A DNA stretch of 64,000 nt, from contig DATHSO010000150.1 of NCBI GenBank assembly GCA_035464095.1, positions 59,906 to 123,905 on the forward strand, written 5' to 3'. Under the pieces are notes generated by a model, which saw only the letters and a list, made by a program, of their open reading frames with translations, did not search any database and was not told the origin of the DNA. Shown piece by piece: positions 42,396-50,199 of this stretch (position 1 is the stretch's first letter; each line of letters opens with the position of its first letter). This stretch comes from JAHECW01 sp035464095 (GTDB lineage Bacteria > Acidobacteriota > Thermoanaerobaculia > Thermoanaerobaculales > Sulfomarinibacteraceae). The position numbers and the translations under genes are program-made.

Positions 42396-44027
42396 ATGTT
42401 GAAAAACAGCCTTCTCGTCCTGTGCCTGTTGTGTGTGTTCGCAGTGGCGGCGCCGGTCTCCGCCCAGGAGAGCGCAGCGACCCCGAGCGAGGAGGCGGCG
42501 ATTCAGGCCTTCCGCGAGGGCTCCTTCTCCAGGGCGGTGGAGCTGTATCGCCAGGCCCTTCAGGAGACCGACGACGCCAGCCACCGGGCCAGGCTCCACA
42601 TCAACATCGCCTGGACGCTGTTCGCCCTGGGACGGGAGGCGGAGGTCCAGACCCACCTCCGCGCGGCCCTGGTCGAGGACCCGAACCTGACCCTGCTGCC
42701 CGACTACTACACCCAGGAGTTCATGGACCTCTTCGACCAGGCCCGCCGGCGCGGGCTCGAGCCCGGTCCGGCGGTGCCGCCGCCCGACCTGGAGTCGACC
42801 CTGGCCAGCATCGACGCGCGCATGGCCGCCGGCGAGGACCTGGAGGGCGCCCTCGGCGATCTCGACCGGCTGCTCGAGGCCTACCCCGCTGACGGACGGC
42901 TCATCCCCATGCGATCTGATCTCCTGCGCCGGCTGGGCCGCGACCAGGAGGCCGACGAGCTGCTGCGCACCTACGGCGGCGGGGTCGGTGCCGGGGCCTA
43001 CGCCGAGCGGATGTCGATCCCGGACCTGATCCTGCGCGCCAACCGCCTGCTCGACGAGGGAGACAGCACGACCAGCCTCGAGCTGCTGCGCGAGGCCGTG
43101 GCCAGGCAGCCCAGCAACGTCGCGGCCCTCGAGCTCATGGCCGAGGCCGCCCAGCGGGGCGGCCACTGGCAGGAAGCGGAGTTCGCCCTCAAGTCCGCCC
43201 TCGGCATGCAGCCCGGCAACGTCGGCCTGCAGCTGAGGTTGGGCGAGGTCTACCTCGCCGAGAACGAGCTCTCCGCCGCCCGCGATGTCTTCCGGGAGAT
43301 CACCGAGGCCTCCCCGCACTCCGACCGCGGCTGGGCGTCCCTCGGCCTGCTCGAGGCCCGCCTCGGCAACCTCGAGCGCGCCCTGGCCCACCTCGACCGC
43401 GCCATCCAGGAGAACCCCCTCCTGCCCGAGGTGCAGCTGGCGCGGGGCGAGCTCCTGCTGCTCGAGGGCAGGGCCGCCGAGGCGGTGGCGGCCCTCCAGG
43501 CGGCCGGCAGCCTGCTCCACGACGACGCCCAGCTCGAGGCCCGGTTGGGTCAGGCCCTCCTCGCAGCCGGGCGGCCCGACGAGGCCCTGCCGCTGCTCCG
43601 GGGCGGCGTGGAGGGGGGATTCGCCAACGACGACGTCAAGCGCGCCCTGGCCCTGGCCCTGGCCCTCAACGGCCTCCACGCCGAGAGCGAGCGGGTGCTC
43701 GCGCGGACCGATGTGGCCGACAACCTGGACTCCGACATCGTTCGCGGCCTGCTGATGCTCGAGCGCTCCAGCCACGCCGCCGCCGAGGACGTGCTGACGC
43801 CGGTGGTCCAGAGCCGCTCCAACGAGGCGCGGGTTCTCAACCTGTTCGCGGCGGTCCTGTACCGGCAGGGCCGCTTCGACGAGGCCGTGTCGTTCCTGGA
43901 GCGGGCCCGGGGCCTCGACCCCGCCGACCCCGCCATCGAGGCCAACCTGGTGGTCGCCCGGGCGGCCCGGGCCGCCGAGGTCCTCGCTGCCAACGCCGCC
44001 ACCGTCAAGGCCGCCCCCGACAGCTGA
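42396..44027 (+). CDS. Secreted TPR-repeat protein
   Basis: 543 residues from ATG 42396. The signal peptide (MLKNSLLVLCLLCVFAVAA, cleavage near VSAQE) is followed by TPR-like helices nearly to the end: AIQAFREGSFSRAVELYRQA, NVAALELMAEAAQRGGHWQE, GNVGLQLRLGEVYLAENE, GWASLGLLEARLGNLERALA. At least nine repeats can be counted. It is probably a periplasmic or outer-membrane-associated scaffold. It is not linked to a neighbouring pathway; a leaderless promoter drives it alone. Confidence 0.85.
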   Translation: MLKNSLLVLCLLCVFAVAAPVSAQESAATPSEEAAIQAFREGSFSRAVELYRQALQETDDASHRARLHINIAWTLFALGREAEVQTHLRAALVEDPNLTLLPDYYTQEFMDLFDQARRRGLEPGPAVPPPDLESTLASIDARMAAGEDLEGALGDLDRLLEAYPADGRLIPMRSDLLRRLGRDQEADELLRTYGGGVGAGAYAERMSIPDLILRANRLLDEGDSTTSLELLREAVARQPSNVAALELMAEAAQRGGHWQEAEFALKSALGMQPGNVGLQLRLGEVYLAENELSAARDVFREITEASPHSDRGWASLGLLEARLGNLERALAHLDRAIQENPLLPEVQLARGELLLLEGRAAEAVAALQAAGSLLHDDAQLEARLGQALLAAGRPDEALPLLRGGVEGGFANDDVKRALALALALNGLHAESERVLARTDVADNLDSDIVRGLLMLERSSHAAAEDVLTPVVQSRSNEARVLNLFAAVLYRQGRFDEAVSFLERARGLDPADPAIEANLVVARAARAAEVLAANAATVKAAPDS

Positions 44028-44063
44028 CCCGACGCTCGGTCCGCCTGTGCCGAGCTCCCGCCT

Positions 44064-45251
44064 TCACCGACTCTCGAGGGAGACCAGGAACGCCGCCAGC
44101 GAGCGCGCCGCGTCGGCCGGCCGGTGCTGCCCCTCGTAGGCCGCGCGGGCGGCCCGACGGCGCTCGCCCCAGCCATCGCCCCCGATCGTCCCCAGCAGCC
44201 GAGCCAGGTCGGCGGCCGCCGACGGTCCGGGGGTGAGCCGGGGCGCAGCCGGTTCCGGCCACTCGAGGAACTGGCGGGCGCCGCCCACCGCCACCGGCGT
44301 CCCGCAGGCCAGGAAGCGCACGGCTGCGGCCGAGGTCTCGCCGGCAGACGGCGTGCGCAGCACCACGCCCAGGTCGGCCGCGGCCGGGACCGCGCGCAGC
44401 CGGTCCTCGTCGATCCATCCCGTTGCGAGCATCCGGTCGGCGACGCCGGCAGCGTCCGCGGCGTGCTCGAGGGCCCGAAGGGCCGAGCCCTCCCCCACCA
44501 CGACCAATCGCACCGGCAACCCGCAGCCCGCCGCCGCCGCGAGCGCGCCGAGGATCTCGTGCAGTCCCTTTTCGCGGGTGAGGAAGCCGAGGTGCATGAC
44601 AACCGCCTCGTCGGGGCCGATGCCGAGGCGGGCGCGCTCGCCCCGACGGTCGACCGGGCCCGGGTCGGCCACCGCGAGCCCGATCCGCGCCGTCCGGAGA
44701 TCCGGGCGCTCGCCGCGTACCCGGGTTTCGGCCCACCGGGAATGGACCACCACCGCGGTCGCCCTGTCCAGGAAAGACTGCCGCGCCGGGAACAGGAAGG
44801 GGTCGAGGCGGCCGCTGACGCCCACGGCCCGGGCCGAAGCCAGCGCGACCCCGGCGTCGCCGTGGGCGGCGGCGAGCCGGCGGGCGTAGCCGGCGCGGTC
44901 GCCGGCGGCCACGGTGCCGGCCACCAGCAGGTGGTGGAGGACCGCGTCGTGGAGAACCACCACCGTCCTCGCCCTCGGGCGGAGCTCGGCGAGGCGGTCG
45001 GCCAGCCACAGGTGGTGGGGGTTGTTGCCGAGGTGAATCAGCTCGATCTCGTCCCCAGCGGCGACCGTGTCGGTCGGCACCGGCTCGAGGCGGCGCGGCC
45101 AGTCGCCCGGCGGCGTCCAGCCCGGCGGGCGCAGGACCCGCACCGAGGCGAGCCGGGCGAGCTCGGGGAGCAGCTCGACGGCGTAGTCGGCGACGCCCGA
45201 CCGCGTCGGCGGCAGCGGCGATCCCCAGAGGATGCGGAGGTTGGAGGCCAC
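44064..45251 (-). CDS. Glycosyltransferase family 4 protein
   Basis: 395 residues from GTG 45251, chosen because TACACT lies 6 nt upstream (leaderless); an in-frame ATG at 45293 would add 14 residues. The GT-B fold shows the N-terminal LRILWGSPLPPTRSGVADYA, AVVVHSRWAETRV, the donor-binding VVMHLGFLTREKGLHEIL and VVGEGSALRALE, and the EX7E-like region LRTPSAGETSAAAVRFLACGTPVAVG. It transfers a sugar from a nucleotide donor, probably to a cell-surface glycan. It stands alone. Confidence 0.9.
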   Translation of the reverse strand: MASNLRILWGSPLPPTRSGVADYAVELLPELARLASVRVLRPPGWTPPGDWPRRLEPVPTDTVAAGDEIELIHLGNNPHHLWLADRLAELRPRARTVVVLHDAVLHHLLVAGTVAAGDRAGYARRLAAAHGDAGVALASARAVGVSGRLDPFLFPARQSFLDRATAVVVHSRWAETRVRGERPDLRTARIGLAVADPGPVDRRGERARLGIGPDEAVVMHLGFLTREKGLHEILGALAAAAGCGLPVRLVVVGEGSALRALEHAADAAGVADRMLATGWIDEDRLRAVPAAADLGVVLRTPSAGETSAAAVRFLACGTPVAVGGARQFLEWPEPAAPRLTPGPSAAADLARLLGTIGGDGWGERRRAARAAYEGQHRPADAARSLAAFLVSLESR

Positions 45252-45310
45252 GGTGGGAGTGTACCCCGGAGACAGCGGCGAGTCGCGGACCATGAAGCTC
45301 GCTCGTCCTA

Positions 45311-45419
45311 CTTTTTCCCCTCCTTCTTCCTCTCCCCCGGGCGATCCGGAACGCTCGACTGATGACAGTCCGCTGTGAATCCGGGTCGTGTCTGGGAGAG
45401 GAAGAAGGAGAGGAAAAAG
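45311..45419. repeat. Second homopyrimidine/homopurine hairpin
   Basis: 26-bp arms (45311-45336, 45394-45419) with a single mismatch, pyrimidine on the left and purine on the right, and a 57-nt loop. It lies between divergent genes, so it is not an ordinary terminator. Confidence 0.75.
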
Positions 45420-45471
45420 GAGAGGTCCGCCCGCGGCCGCTCAGGCGGCCGGGGACGGACTAGAATGAGGC

Positions 45472-45732
45472 GTGCACGCTCTCCGGGTCATCCTGACGAT
45501 CCTCTACGCCTCGTACCTTGTGAACATGGGCATACTGCTCATCATGCTGCCGTGGTCCGAGGTCTGGGCCCACGCGCTGCTGCTCATGCCCATGCGCCTC
45601 GCGGTGGTCGTTGACATGCCCGCGGTTCGGGGCGCGATCAGCGCCTTCGGCGTGCTCCACCTGCTCCTGCTCGCCGCCGAGTTCTTCCACCCGACGCTGG
45701 TGAGCCCGTCCCGGGATCAGCGTCTGATGTGA
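45472..45732 (+). CDS. Small membrane protein, unknown function
   Basis: 86 residues from GTG, 5 nt after TAGAAT (leaderless layout). Two or three membrane helices are clear: VILTILYASYLVNMGILLIM, a middle LLLMPMRLAVVV and FGVLHLLLLAAEFF. No known family is recognised. It precedes a response regulator gene by 46 nt, but each has its own -10 box. Confidence 0.6.
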   Translation: MHALRVILTILYASYLVNMGILLIMLPWSEVWAHALLLMPMRLAVVVDMPAVRGAISAFGVLHLLLLAAEFFHPTLVSPSRDQRLM

Positions 45733-45742
45733 CCCGGCTGCC

Positions 45743-45772
45743 TTGCGAGCCTCTCTGTCGTAGGGGTACACT
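45743..45772 (+). promoter_or_regulatory. Leaderless promoter for the response regulator gene
   Basis: TTGCGA, an 18-nt spacer and TACACT, then 6 nt to ATG. Confidence 0.55.
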
Positions 45773-45778
45773 CGAGGC

Positions 45779-46150
45779 ATGGAGGGCGCGGTTCTCATCG
45801 TCGACGACGAGGACTACATCCGTCGCATCCTCTGCTTCAAGCTGGAGCGGGCCGGTTACCACACCCTGGAGGCCGCGTCCGCCGAGGCCGCGGAGGCGAT
45901 CCTCGAGAGTCACGACGTCCAGCTCCTCCTCCTGGACGTCGCCCTCGCCACCACCACCAACGGTTTCGACCTGGCGGCACGGCTGCGGCGCAACGCCCGC
46001 ACCGAGCGCCTGCCCATCATCCTGGTGACCGCCCGCGGCTTCGCGGCCGACGTGCTGCGGGGTCGCGAGGTCGGCGCCGACGGCTACATCACCAAGCCCT
46101 TCTCCGCCGACGAGGTGGTCGACCGGGTGCGCGCCATCCTCGGCGGCTGA
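45779..46150 (+). CDS. Stand-alone response regulator receiver protein
   Basis: 123 residues, receiver domain only. The acidic pair in LIVDDEDYIRRIL, the phosphorylated Asp in LLLLDVALATTTNGFD (with a longer than usual loop after it), Thr in LVTARG and Lys in YITKPFS are present. No output domain and no partner kinase lie beside it; the hybrid CheA at 30338 lacks a free CheY, so this protein could serve it, but they are far apart. Confidence 0.93.
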   Translation: MEGAVLIVDDEDYIRRILCFKLERAGYHTLEAASAEAAEAILESHDVQLLLLDVALATTTNGFDLAARLRRNARTERLPIILVTARGFAADVLRGREVGADGYITKPFSADEVVDRVRAILGG

Positions 46151-46176
46151 ACGCCGGTCCTCGGAAGGCCTCCGAT

Positions 46177-46205
46177 TTGACCTCGGACCCCGTGCCGCGT
46201 AGGCT
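46177..46205 (+). promoter_or_regulatory. Sigma-70 type promoter for lspA-lgt-rluD
   Basis: TTGACC, a 17-nt spacer and TAGGCT, about 65 nt before lspA. The leader holds a 14-codon ORF ending on the lspA start. Confidence 0.5.
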
Positions 46206-46226
46206 CTGCGCCGGAGAACGGCGACG

Positions 46227-46271
46227 GTGACACCACATAAGACGACGGATTCCCCGGGACGGGCGGACTGA
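46227..46271 (+). CDS. Possible 14-residue upstream ORF coupled to lspA
   Basis: GTG, with GGAG 10 nt before it, codes MTPHKTTDSPGRAD and ends in a TGA that shares its A with the lspA ATG (TGATG). No clear Shine-Dalgarno sequence stands before lspA itself, so reinitiation after this ORF is plausible. Confidence 0.35.
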   Translation: MTPHKTTDSPGRAD

Positions 46272-46774
46272 TGCGGGCCTTCATCCCCTGGCTGACCGCC
46301 CTGGTCATCCTGGTCGCCGACCGCCTCACCAAGATGGCGGTCCTCGAGCACCTTCCCCACGGCTCGCGGACGCCGGTGTTCCCGGGCTTCACCCTGACCC
46401 ACGTCCACAACCCGGGCATCGCCTTCAGCCTGTTCGCCGACGGCGGTCCGGTCTCCCGCGCGCTCCTCCACCTGGTGATCTTCACGGCGGTGGTGGTGAT
46501 CGCCTGGATGGTGGTGCGCCACGGCCACCGCAGCGCCTTCGCTGGCTTCGCCTTCGGGCTCATCCTCGGCGGCGCGCTGGGAAATCTCGTCGACCGCGTG
46601 CTCTACAGCTGGGTGCTGGACTTCATCCACCTCTGGGTCCGGATCGGCGACCGCGCGGTCTCGTGGCCGGACTTCAACATCGCCGACAGCGCGATCACCG
46701 TCGGCGCGGTGCTGCTCATCATCATCGAGCTGCGCCGTCCCGGGACCACCGACGATGCACCCGATTCTGATTGA
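46271..46774 (+). CDS. lspA: Lipoprotein signal peptidase
   Basis: 167 residues, four membrane helices. The catalytic Asp pair lies in GGALGNLVDRVL and FNIADSAITVG. VADRLTKM near the start and HVHNPGIAFSLF are family motifs. It cleaves prolipoproteins after Lgt modification. It overlaps lgt by 20 nt, so the two steps of lipoprotein maturation are coexpressed. Confidence 0.96.
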   Translation: MRAFIPWLTALVILVADRLTKMAVLEHLPHGSRTPVFPGFTLTHVHNPGIAFSLFADGGPVSRALLHLVIFTAVVVIAWMVVRHGHRSAFAGFAFGLILGGALGNLVDRVLYSWVLDFIHLWVRIGDRAVSWPDFNIADSAITVGAVLLIIIELRRPGTTDDAPDSD

Positions 46775-47534
46775 CCTCGGCTTCTATCAGCTCCCCACCT
46801 ACGGGGTGCTCGTGGCCGCCGCCGTGCTGGTGGCGCTGTGGACGATCTATGCCCGGGCCGAGGGCGCCGGCATGGACGCCCCCCGGGTGGTGGACTTCGC
46901 GCTCTGGCTGGTGGTGTGGGCGCTGCTCGGGGCGAAGATCCTGCTGGTCGTCGTCGAGTGGCGCCGTTACCTGTCGGACCCGGCCCAGCTGCTCGGGCTG
47001 GTGCGCGCCGGCGGAGTCTTCCTGGGCGGTTTCATCGCGGCCGTCGCCGCCGCCGTCATCCTGCTGCGCCGCTACCGTCTCGAGGCGCTTCCGACCTTCG
47101 ACGTCATCGTGCCGTCCCTGGCTCTCGGCCAGGCCATCGGGAGGGTCGGCTGCCTCATGGCCGGCTGCTGCTGGGGCAGCGCGTGCGAGCTGCCCTGGGC
47201 GGTGACCTACAGCGACCCCGCGGCGGCGGCCAATGTCGGCACGCCGCTGCACGTGGCCCTCCATCCCTTCCCGGCCTATGCGGCCCTCTTCAACTTCAGC
47301 CTCTTCCTGGTTCTGAGCCTGCTCCACCGCAGTCGTCCGGCGCCCGGCCGGGTCTTCGCCACCTACCTGGTGCTCTACGGCGCCGGGCGCTTCCTGCTCG
47401 AGCTGACCCGCGGCGACGCCGCCCGCGGGCTCTACTTCGACGGGCTGCTCTCCACCAGCCAGCTCATCACCGCCGCCCTGGTGGTGGTCGGGATCGCCAT
47501 GCACTGGTGGATCGGCCGCCGCGGGAGCGCATGA
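46755..47534 (+). CDS. lgt: Prolipoprotein diacylglyceryl transferase
   Basis: 259 residues, about seven membrane helices. The Lgt core GQAIGRVGCLMAGCCWGSACELPWAVTY and VRAGGVFLGGFIAAVAAA are recognisable, though several residues of the usual R-x-GN signature are changed (GRVGCLMAGCC in place of GRxGNFxNxE), as in the divergent Lgt-like branch that has Cys there. It should transfer diacylglycerol to the lipobox Cys. It overlaps rluD as ATGA. Confidence 0.88.
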   Translation: MHPILIDLGFYQLPTYGVLVAAAVLVALWTIYARAEGAGMDAPRVVDFALWLVVWALLGAKILLVVVEWRRYLSDPAQLLGLVRAGGVFLGGFIAAVAAAVILLRRYRLEALPTFDVIVPSLALGQAIGRVGCLMAGCCWGSACELPWAVTYSDPAAAANVGTPLHVALHPFPAYAALFNFSLFLVLSLLHRSRPAPGRVFATYLVLYGAGRFLLELTRGDAARGLYFDGLLSTSQLITAALVVVGIAMHWWIGRRGSA

Positions 47535-48484
47535 GCCGGCTGCTGCGCTTCACCGTCCCCGACAGCCTGGCCGGGAGCCGGCTCGACCGCTGCCTCGCCG
47601 CCCTCGAGGAGCCCTGGTCGCGGTCGCGGGTGCGGCGGCTCGTCGACGACGGCCGGGTCACCCACAACGGCCGGCCGGCAAAGCCGGCGACCACGGTCGC
47701 CGCCGGGGACGAGCTGGTGGTGGACGAACCCGACGTCGAGCCCCTGGACGTGGTGGCTGAGGCCATCCCCCTGACGGTGGTCTTCGAGGACGACGAGATC
47801 CTGGTGATCGACAAGCCCGCCGACCTGGTGATCCACCCCGCCGCCGGCAACCCCTCCGGGACCCTGGTCAACGCCCTCCTCCACCACTGCCGGGACCTGT
47901 CGGGGATCGGCGGGGTCGCCCGTCCCGGCATCGTCCACCGCCTCGACAAGGACACCACGGGCCTCATGGTGGTGGCCAAGACCGACCGCGCCCACCAGGC
48001 CCTGGCCCTGGCCTTCCGCTGGCGCAAGGTGACCAAGACCTACCTGGCGGTGTGCTACGGCTCGCCGGCCGACGACGAGGGCGTCGTCGACGCACCCATC
48101 GACCGGCACCCCCGGGAGCGCCGGCAGATGGCGGTGGTCGCCGACGGCCGCCCGGCGCGGACCCTGTACTCCGTGGCGGAACGCTGGCAGGGGGTCTCGC
48201 TGCTGCACTGCCGGCTGGTTACGGGCCGCACCCACCAGATCCGGGTCCACATGGCCCACGTCGGCCACGCCCTGGTGGGCGACCCCCTCTACGCCGGGCG
48301 GCAGTGGCGGAACGTGCCCGATCCTCGGGCGCGGGCGGCCTGCCGGGAGTTCCCGAGGCAGGCGCTGCACGCCATGCGGCTCGCGTTCGCGCACCCCGTC
48401 AGCGGCGAGGTCCTCGAGCTCGAGGCGCCGCCGCCGGCCGACCTGCAGGGCCTCATCGACCTCCTGCGGCGCGCGGGGGGTTGA
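47531..48484 (+). CDS. RluA/RluD-family 23S rRNA pseudouridine synthase
   Basis: 317 residues. An N-terminal S4 domain (SRLDRCLAALEEPWSRSRVRRLVDDGRV) precedes the synthase core with ILVIDKPADLVIHPAAG, the catalytic Asp in GIVHRLDKDTTGLMVVAK and RTHQIRVHMAHVGHALVGDP. RluD isomerises uridines in helix 69 of 23S rRNA. Linkage lspA-lgt-rluD is common. Its stop is immediately followed by the second large palindromic repeat. Confidence 0.93.
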   Translation: MSRLLRFTVPDSLAGSRLDRCLAALEEPWSRSRVRRLVDDGRVTHNGRPAKPATTVAAGDELVVDEPDVEPLDVVAEAIPLTVVFEDDEILVIDKPADLVIHPAAGNPSGTLVNALLHHCRDLSGIGGVARPGIVHRLDKDTTGLMVVAKTDRAHQALALAFRWRKVTKTYLAVCYGSPADDEGVVDAPIDRHPRERRQMAVVADGRPARTLYSVAERWQGVSLLHCRLVTGRTHQIRVHMAHVGHALVGDPLYAGRQWRNVPDPRARAACREFPRQALHAMRLAFAHPVSGEVLELEAPPPADLQGLIDLLRRAGG

Positions 48485-49073
48485 ACCGCGAAGGCGCGAA
48501 GGACGCGAAGCCATCGCAGTCATCGCAGAGCCATCGCAGGCATCGCAGGTTGAACCGCAAAGACCGCGAAGAGCGCAACGCAGGGCACGCGAAGACATCG
48601 CATTTCTGAGCCATCGCAGGCATCGCAGGCGTCGCAATCACGAAGACACCGAGACACGAAGAAATTTGATCGTGGCGGCGGCGGCTCGCCGGTGGTCGCC
48701 GGCGATGCCGATCACGTAACCGTATCCTCCGTAGGCGGGTCGTTGACGACCCGCGACCACCGACGTGGAGGGGGCCGGTGGCGTCGGTCGAGACCGCGGG
48801 CGTCGTGGCCGCGGGGCCTGAAGACCCCGCCTACGGGGAGGGGCTGCCGGGTTCGTGGTGTGGTTGCCGGATCGGCCTTGAGGGGTCGGGATCGGGACCC
48901 TCCTACTTCGTGTGCGACGTCTTCGTGATTTCGTGTTTCAAACTGCGATGGTTGCGATGGCTCATTCCTGCGATGGTGCGATGGACTCTGCGCCTCTGCG
49001 CCTCTGCGCCTCTGCGCTGAATGCGATGGCTGCGATGGCTGCGATGGCTTCGCGTTCTTCGCGTCTTCGCGGT
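48484..49073. repeat. 590-bp composite palindromic element, copy 2
   Basis: Starts at the rluD stop with AACCGCGAAGGCGCGAAGG, continues with ATCGCAGNC units, and ends with the complementary CGCGTCTTCGCGGT. The AACGCAGAGGCGCAGAG-like unit is present in both arms. The ~240-bp core differs from copy 1: it holds GGCGGCTCGCCGG and the inverted pair CCTCCGTAGGCGGG / CCCGCCTACGGGGAGG. No gene is credible here. Confidence 0.75.
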
Positions 49074-49100
49074 GACTGGGCGGGCGGGGGCGCCGGCGGC

Positions 49101-50198
49101 TCAGAACCGGCCCTCGAGGGTGCCGGCGTAGCCGGTGAGCTCGGCGTAGCCCTCGCCGCCGGTGGTGCCGGAGGCCTCGACGGGCCCCTCCCAGTAGACG
49201 ACGCCGGTGGTGGCGCGGCCGTCGAGCTCGGCCGACGGGAGCAGGGCCTTCACCTCGAGGTCGATGGCGTGGGCCGGGACCCGAAGGCGCCACCGGATCG
49301 GGTAGCGGCCGCCGGTGGCCGGGCTGGTCCACCACTCGAGTGGCGCGAGGTCGACGTCGTCGCGGTCGAGGCGGGTCGTGCCGCCGTCGGGCCCGACCAG
49401 GGTTCCCGAGGAGTAGGGGTCGGCCGACCCGTCGGCCCGCCGCAGGCGATAGACCATGAGGTCGCGGCCGTCGGCCAGGCGCAGGCTGAACCAGTCCCAA
49501 CCGACCACGCCGGCGCCGAGCTGGGAGGTTCCCCACTCGTGGTCGAACCAGGCCGTGCCGGTGACCGTGACGCTGGCGCCCGCAACCTCGATCCGGCCGC
49601 CGACGGCGAGCCGGGTCCAGCTCAGGTAGGCCGAGGCGTTGCCGGGGTCGGCGCCCTTCCGGGAGTAGCCGTCGAGGCCGTGGAGCACCAGGGGCCGCGT
49701 CGGTCGGAGCTCGAGGTCGAGGCCGATGGCGGCGGCCGGGTCCCGGGCGTCGACGGTGATCCTGCCGTCCGGTCGGCGGCGCATGCTCCAGTCCTCGAGC
49801 CAGACCTTGAGGTCGTCCGTCGCCGCGCCGGCGAGGCCGCCGGCCCACCGGCGCAGGCGCTCGGCGTGGTGGAAGCGGCCGGCGTCGATCTCGGCCACCG
49901 CGATGTGGGCGGCGGCGATCTGCCGGGCGCGCAGCTTCGACTCGCCCGCCGGGGCGTCGCCGGGAGCCATGCCCTGGCGGAAGAAGGTGACCTGGAAGCC
50001 GTAGCGCTTGCCGTCGTCGCCGTCGAGCAGCCCGGTGACGTACCACCACTCGGTGCGGTGGGCGGGGTGGGCGCCGTGGTCGCGGGGGAAGACCAGCTCG
50101 GGCGGGCCGGTGACCTCGAGCCAGGCGGGTCCCTCGGCCGCCGCGGAGGCGCCGACCAGCGCCGCGAGGAGAAGCCACGAAACGGTGAAGCGAGCCAC
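49101..50198 (-). CDS. AttH/CrtC-like lipocalin-fold protein
   Basis: 365 residues from GTG 50198. The signal peptide (FTVSWLLLAALVGASAAAEG) is followed by the CrtC/AttH double lipocalin: FPRDHGAHPAHRTEWWYVTG, YGFQVTFFRQGM, YSRKGADPGNASAYLSWTRL, TAWFDHEWGTSQLG, WDWFSLRLADG, VVYWEGPVEASG. In AttEFGH-type systems this periplasmic protein accompanies an ABC exporter. The carotenoid hydratase CrtC shares the fold, but no carotenoid genes are here. It is placed directly after the permease gene. Confidence 0.9.
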   Translation of the reverse strand: MARFTVSWLLLAALVGASAAAEGPAWLEVTGPPELVFPRDHGAHPAHRTEWWYVTGLLDGDDGKRYGFQVTFFRQGMAPGDAPAGESKLRARQIAAAHIAVAEIDAGRFHHAERLRRWAGGLAGAATDDLKVWLEDWSMRRRPDGRITVDARDPAAAIGLDLELRPTRPLVLHGLDGYSRKGADPGNASAYLSWTRLAVGGRIEVAGASVTVTGTAWFDHEWGTSQLGAGVVGWDWFSLRLADGRDLMVYRLRRADGSADPYSSGTLVGPDGGTTRLDRDDVDLAPLEWWTSPATGGRYPIRWRLRVPAHAIDLEVKALLPSAELDGRATTGVVYWEGPVEASGTTGGEGYAELTGYAGTLEGRF

Positions 50199-50199
50199 C

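Noticed and set aside
38611..49073. CRISPR-like spacing of ATCGCA units
   Set aside because: Units are 6-15 bp, irregular and mirrored, with no 20-40 bp repeats and unique spacers, and no cas genes.
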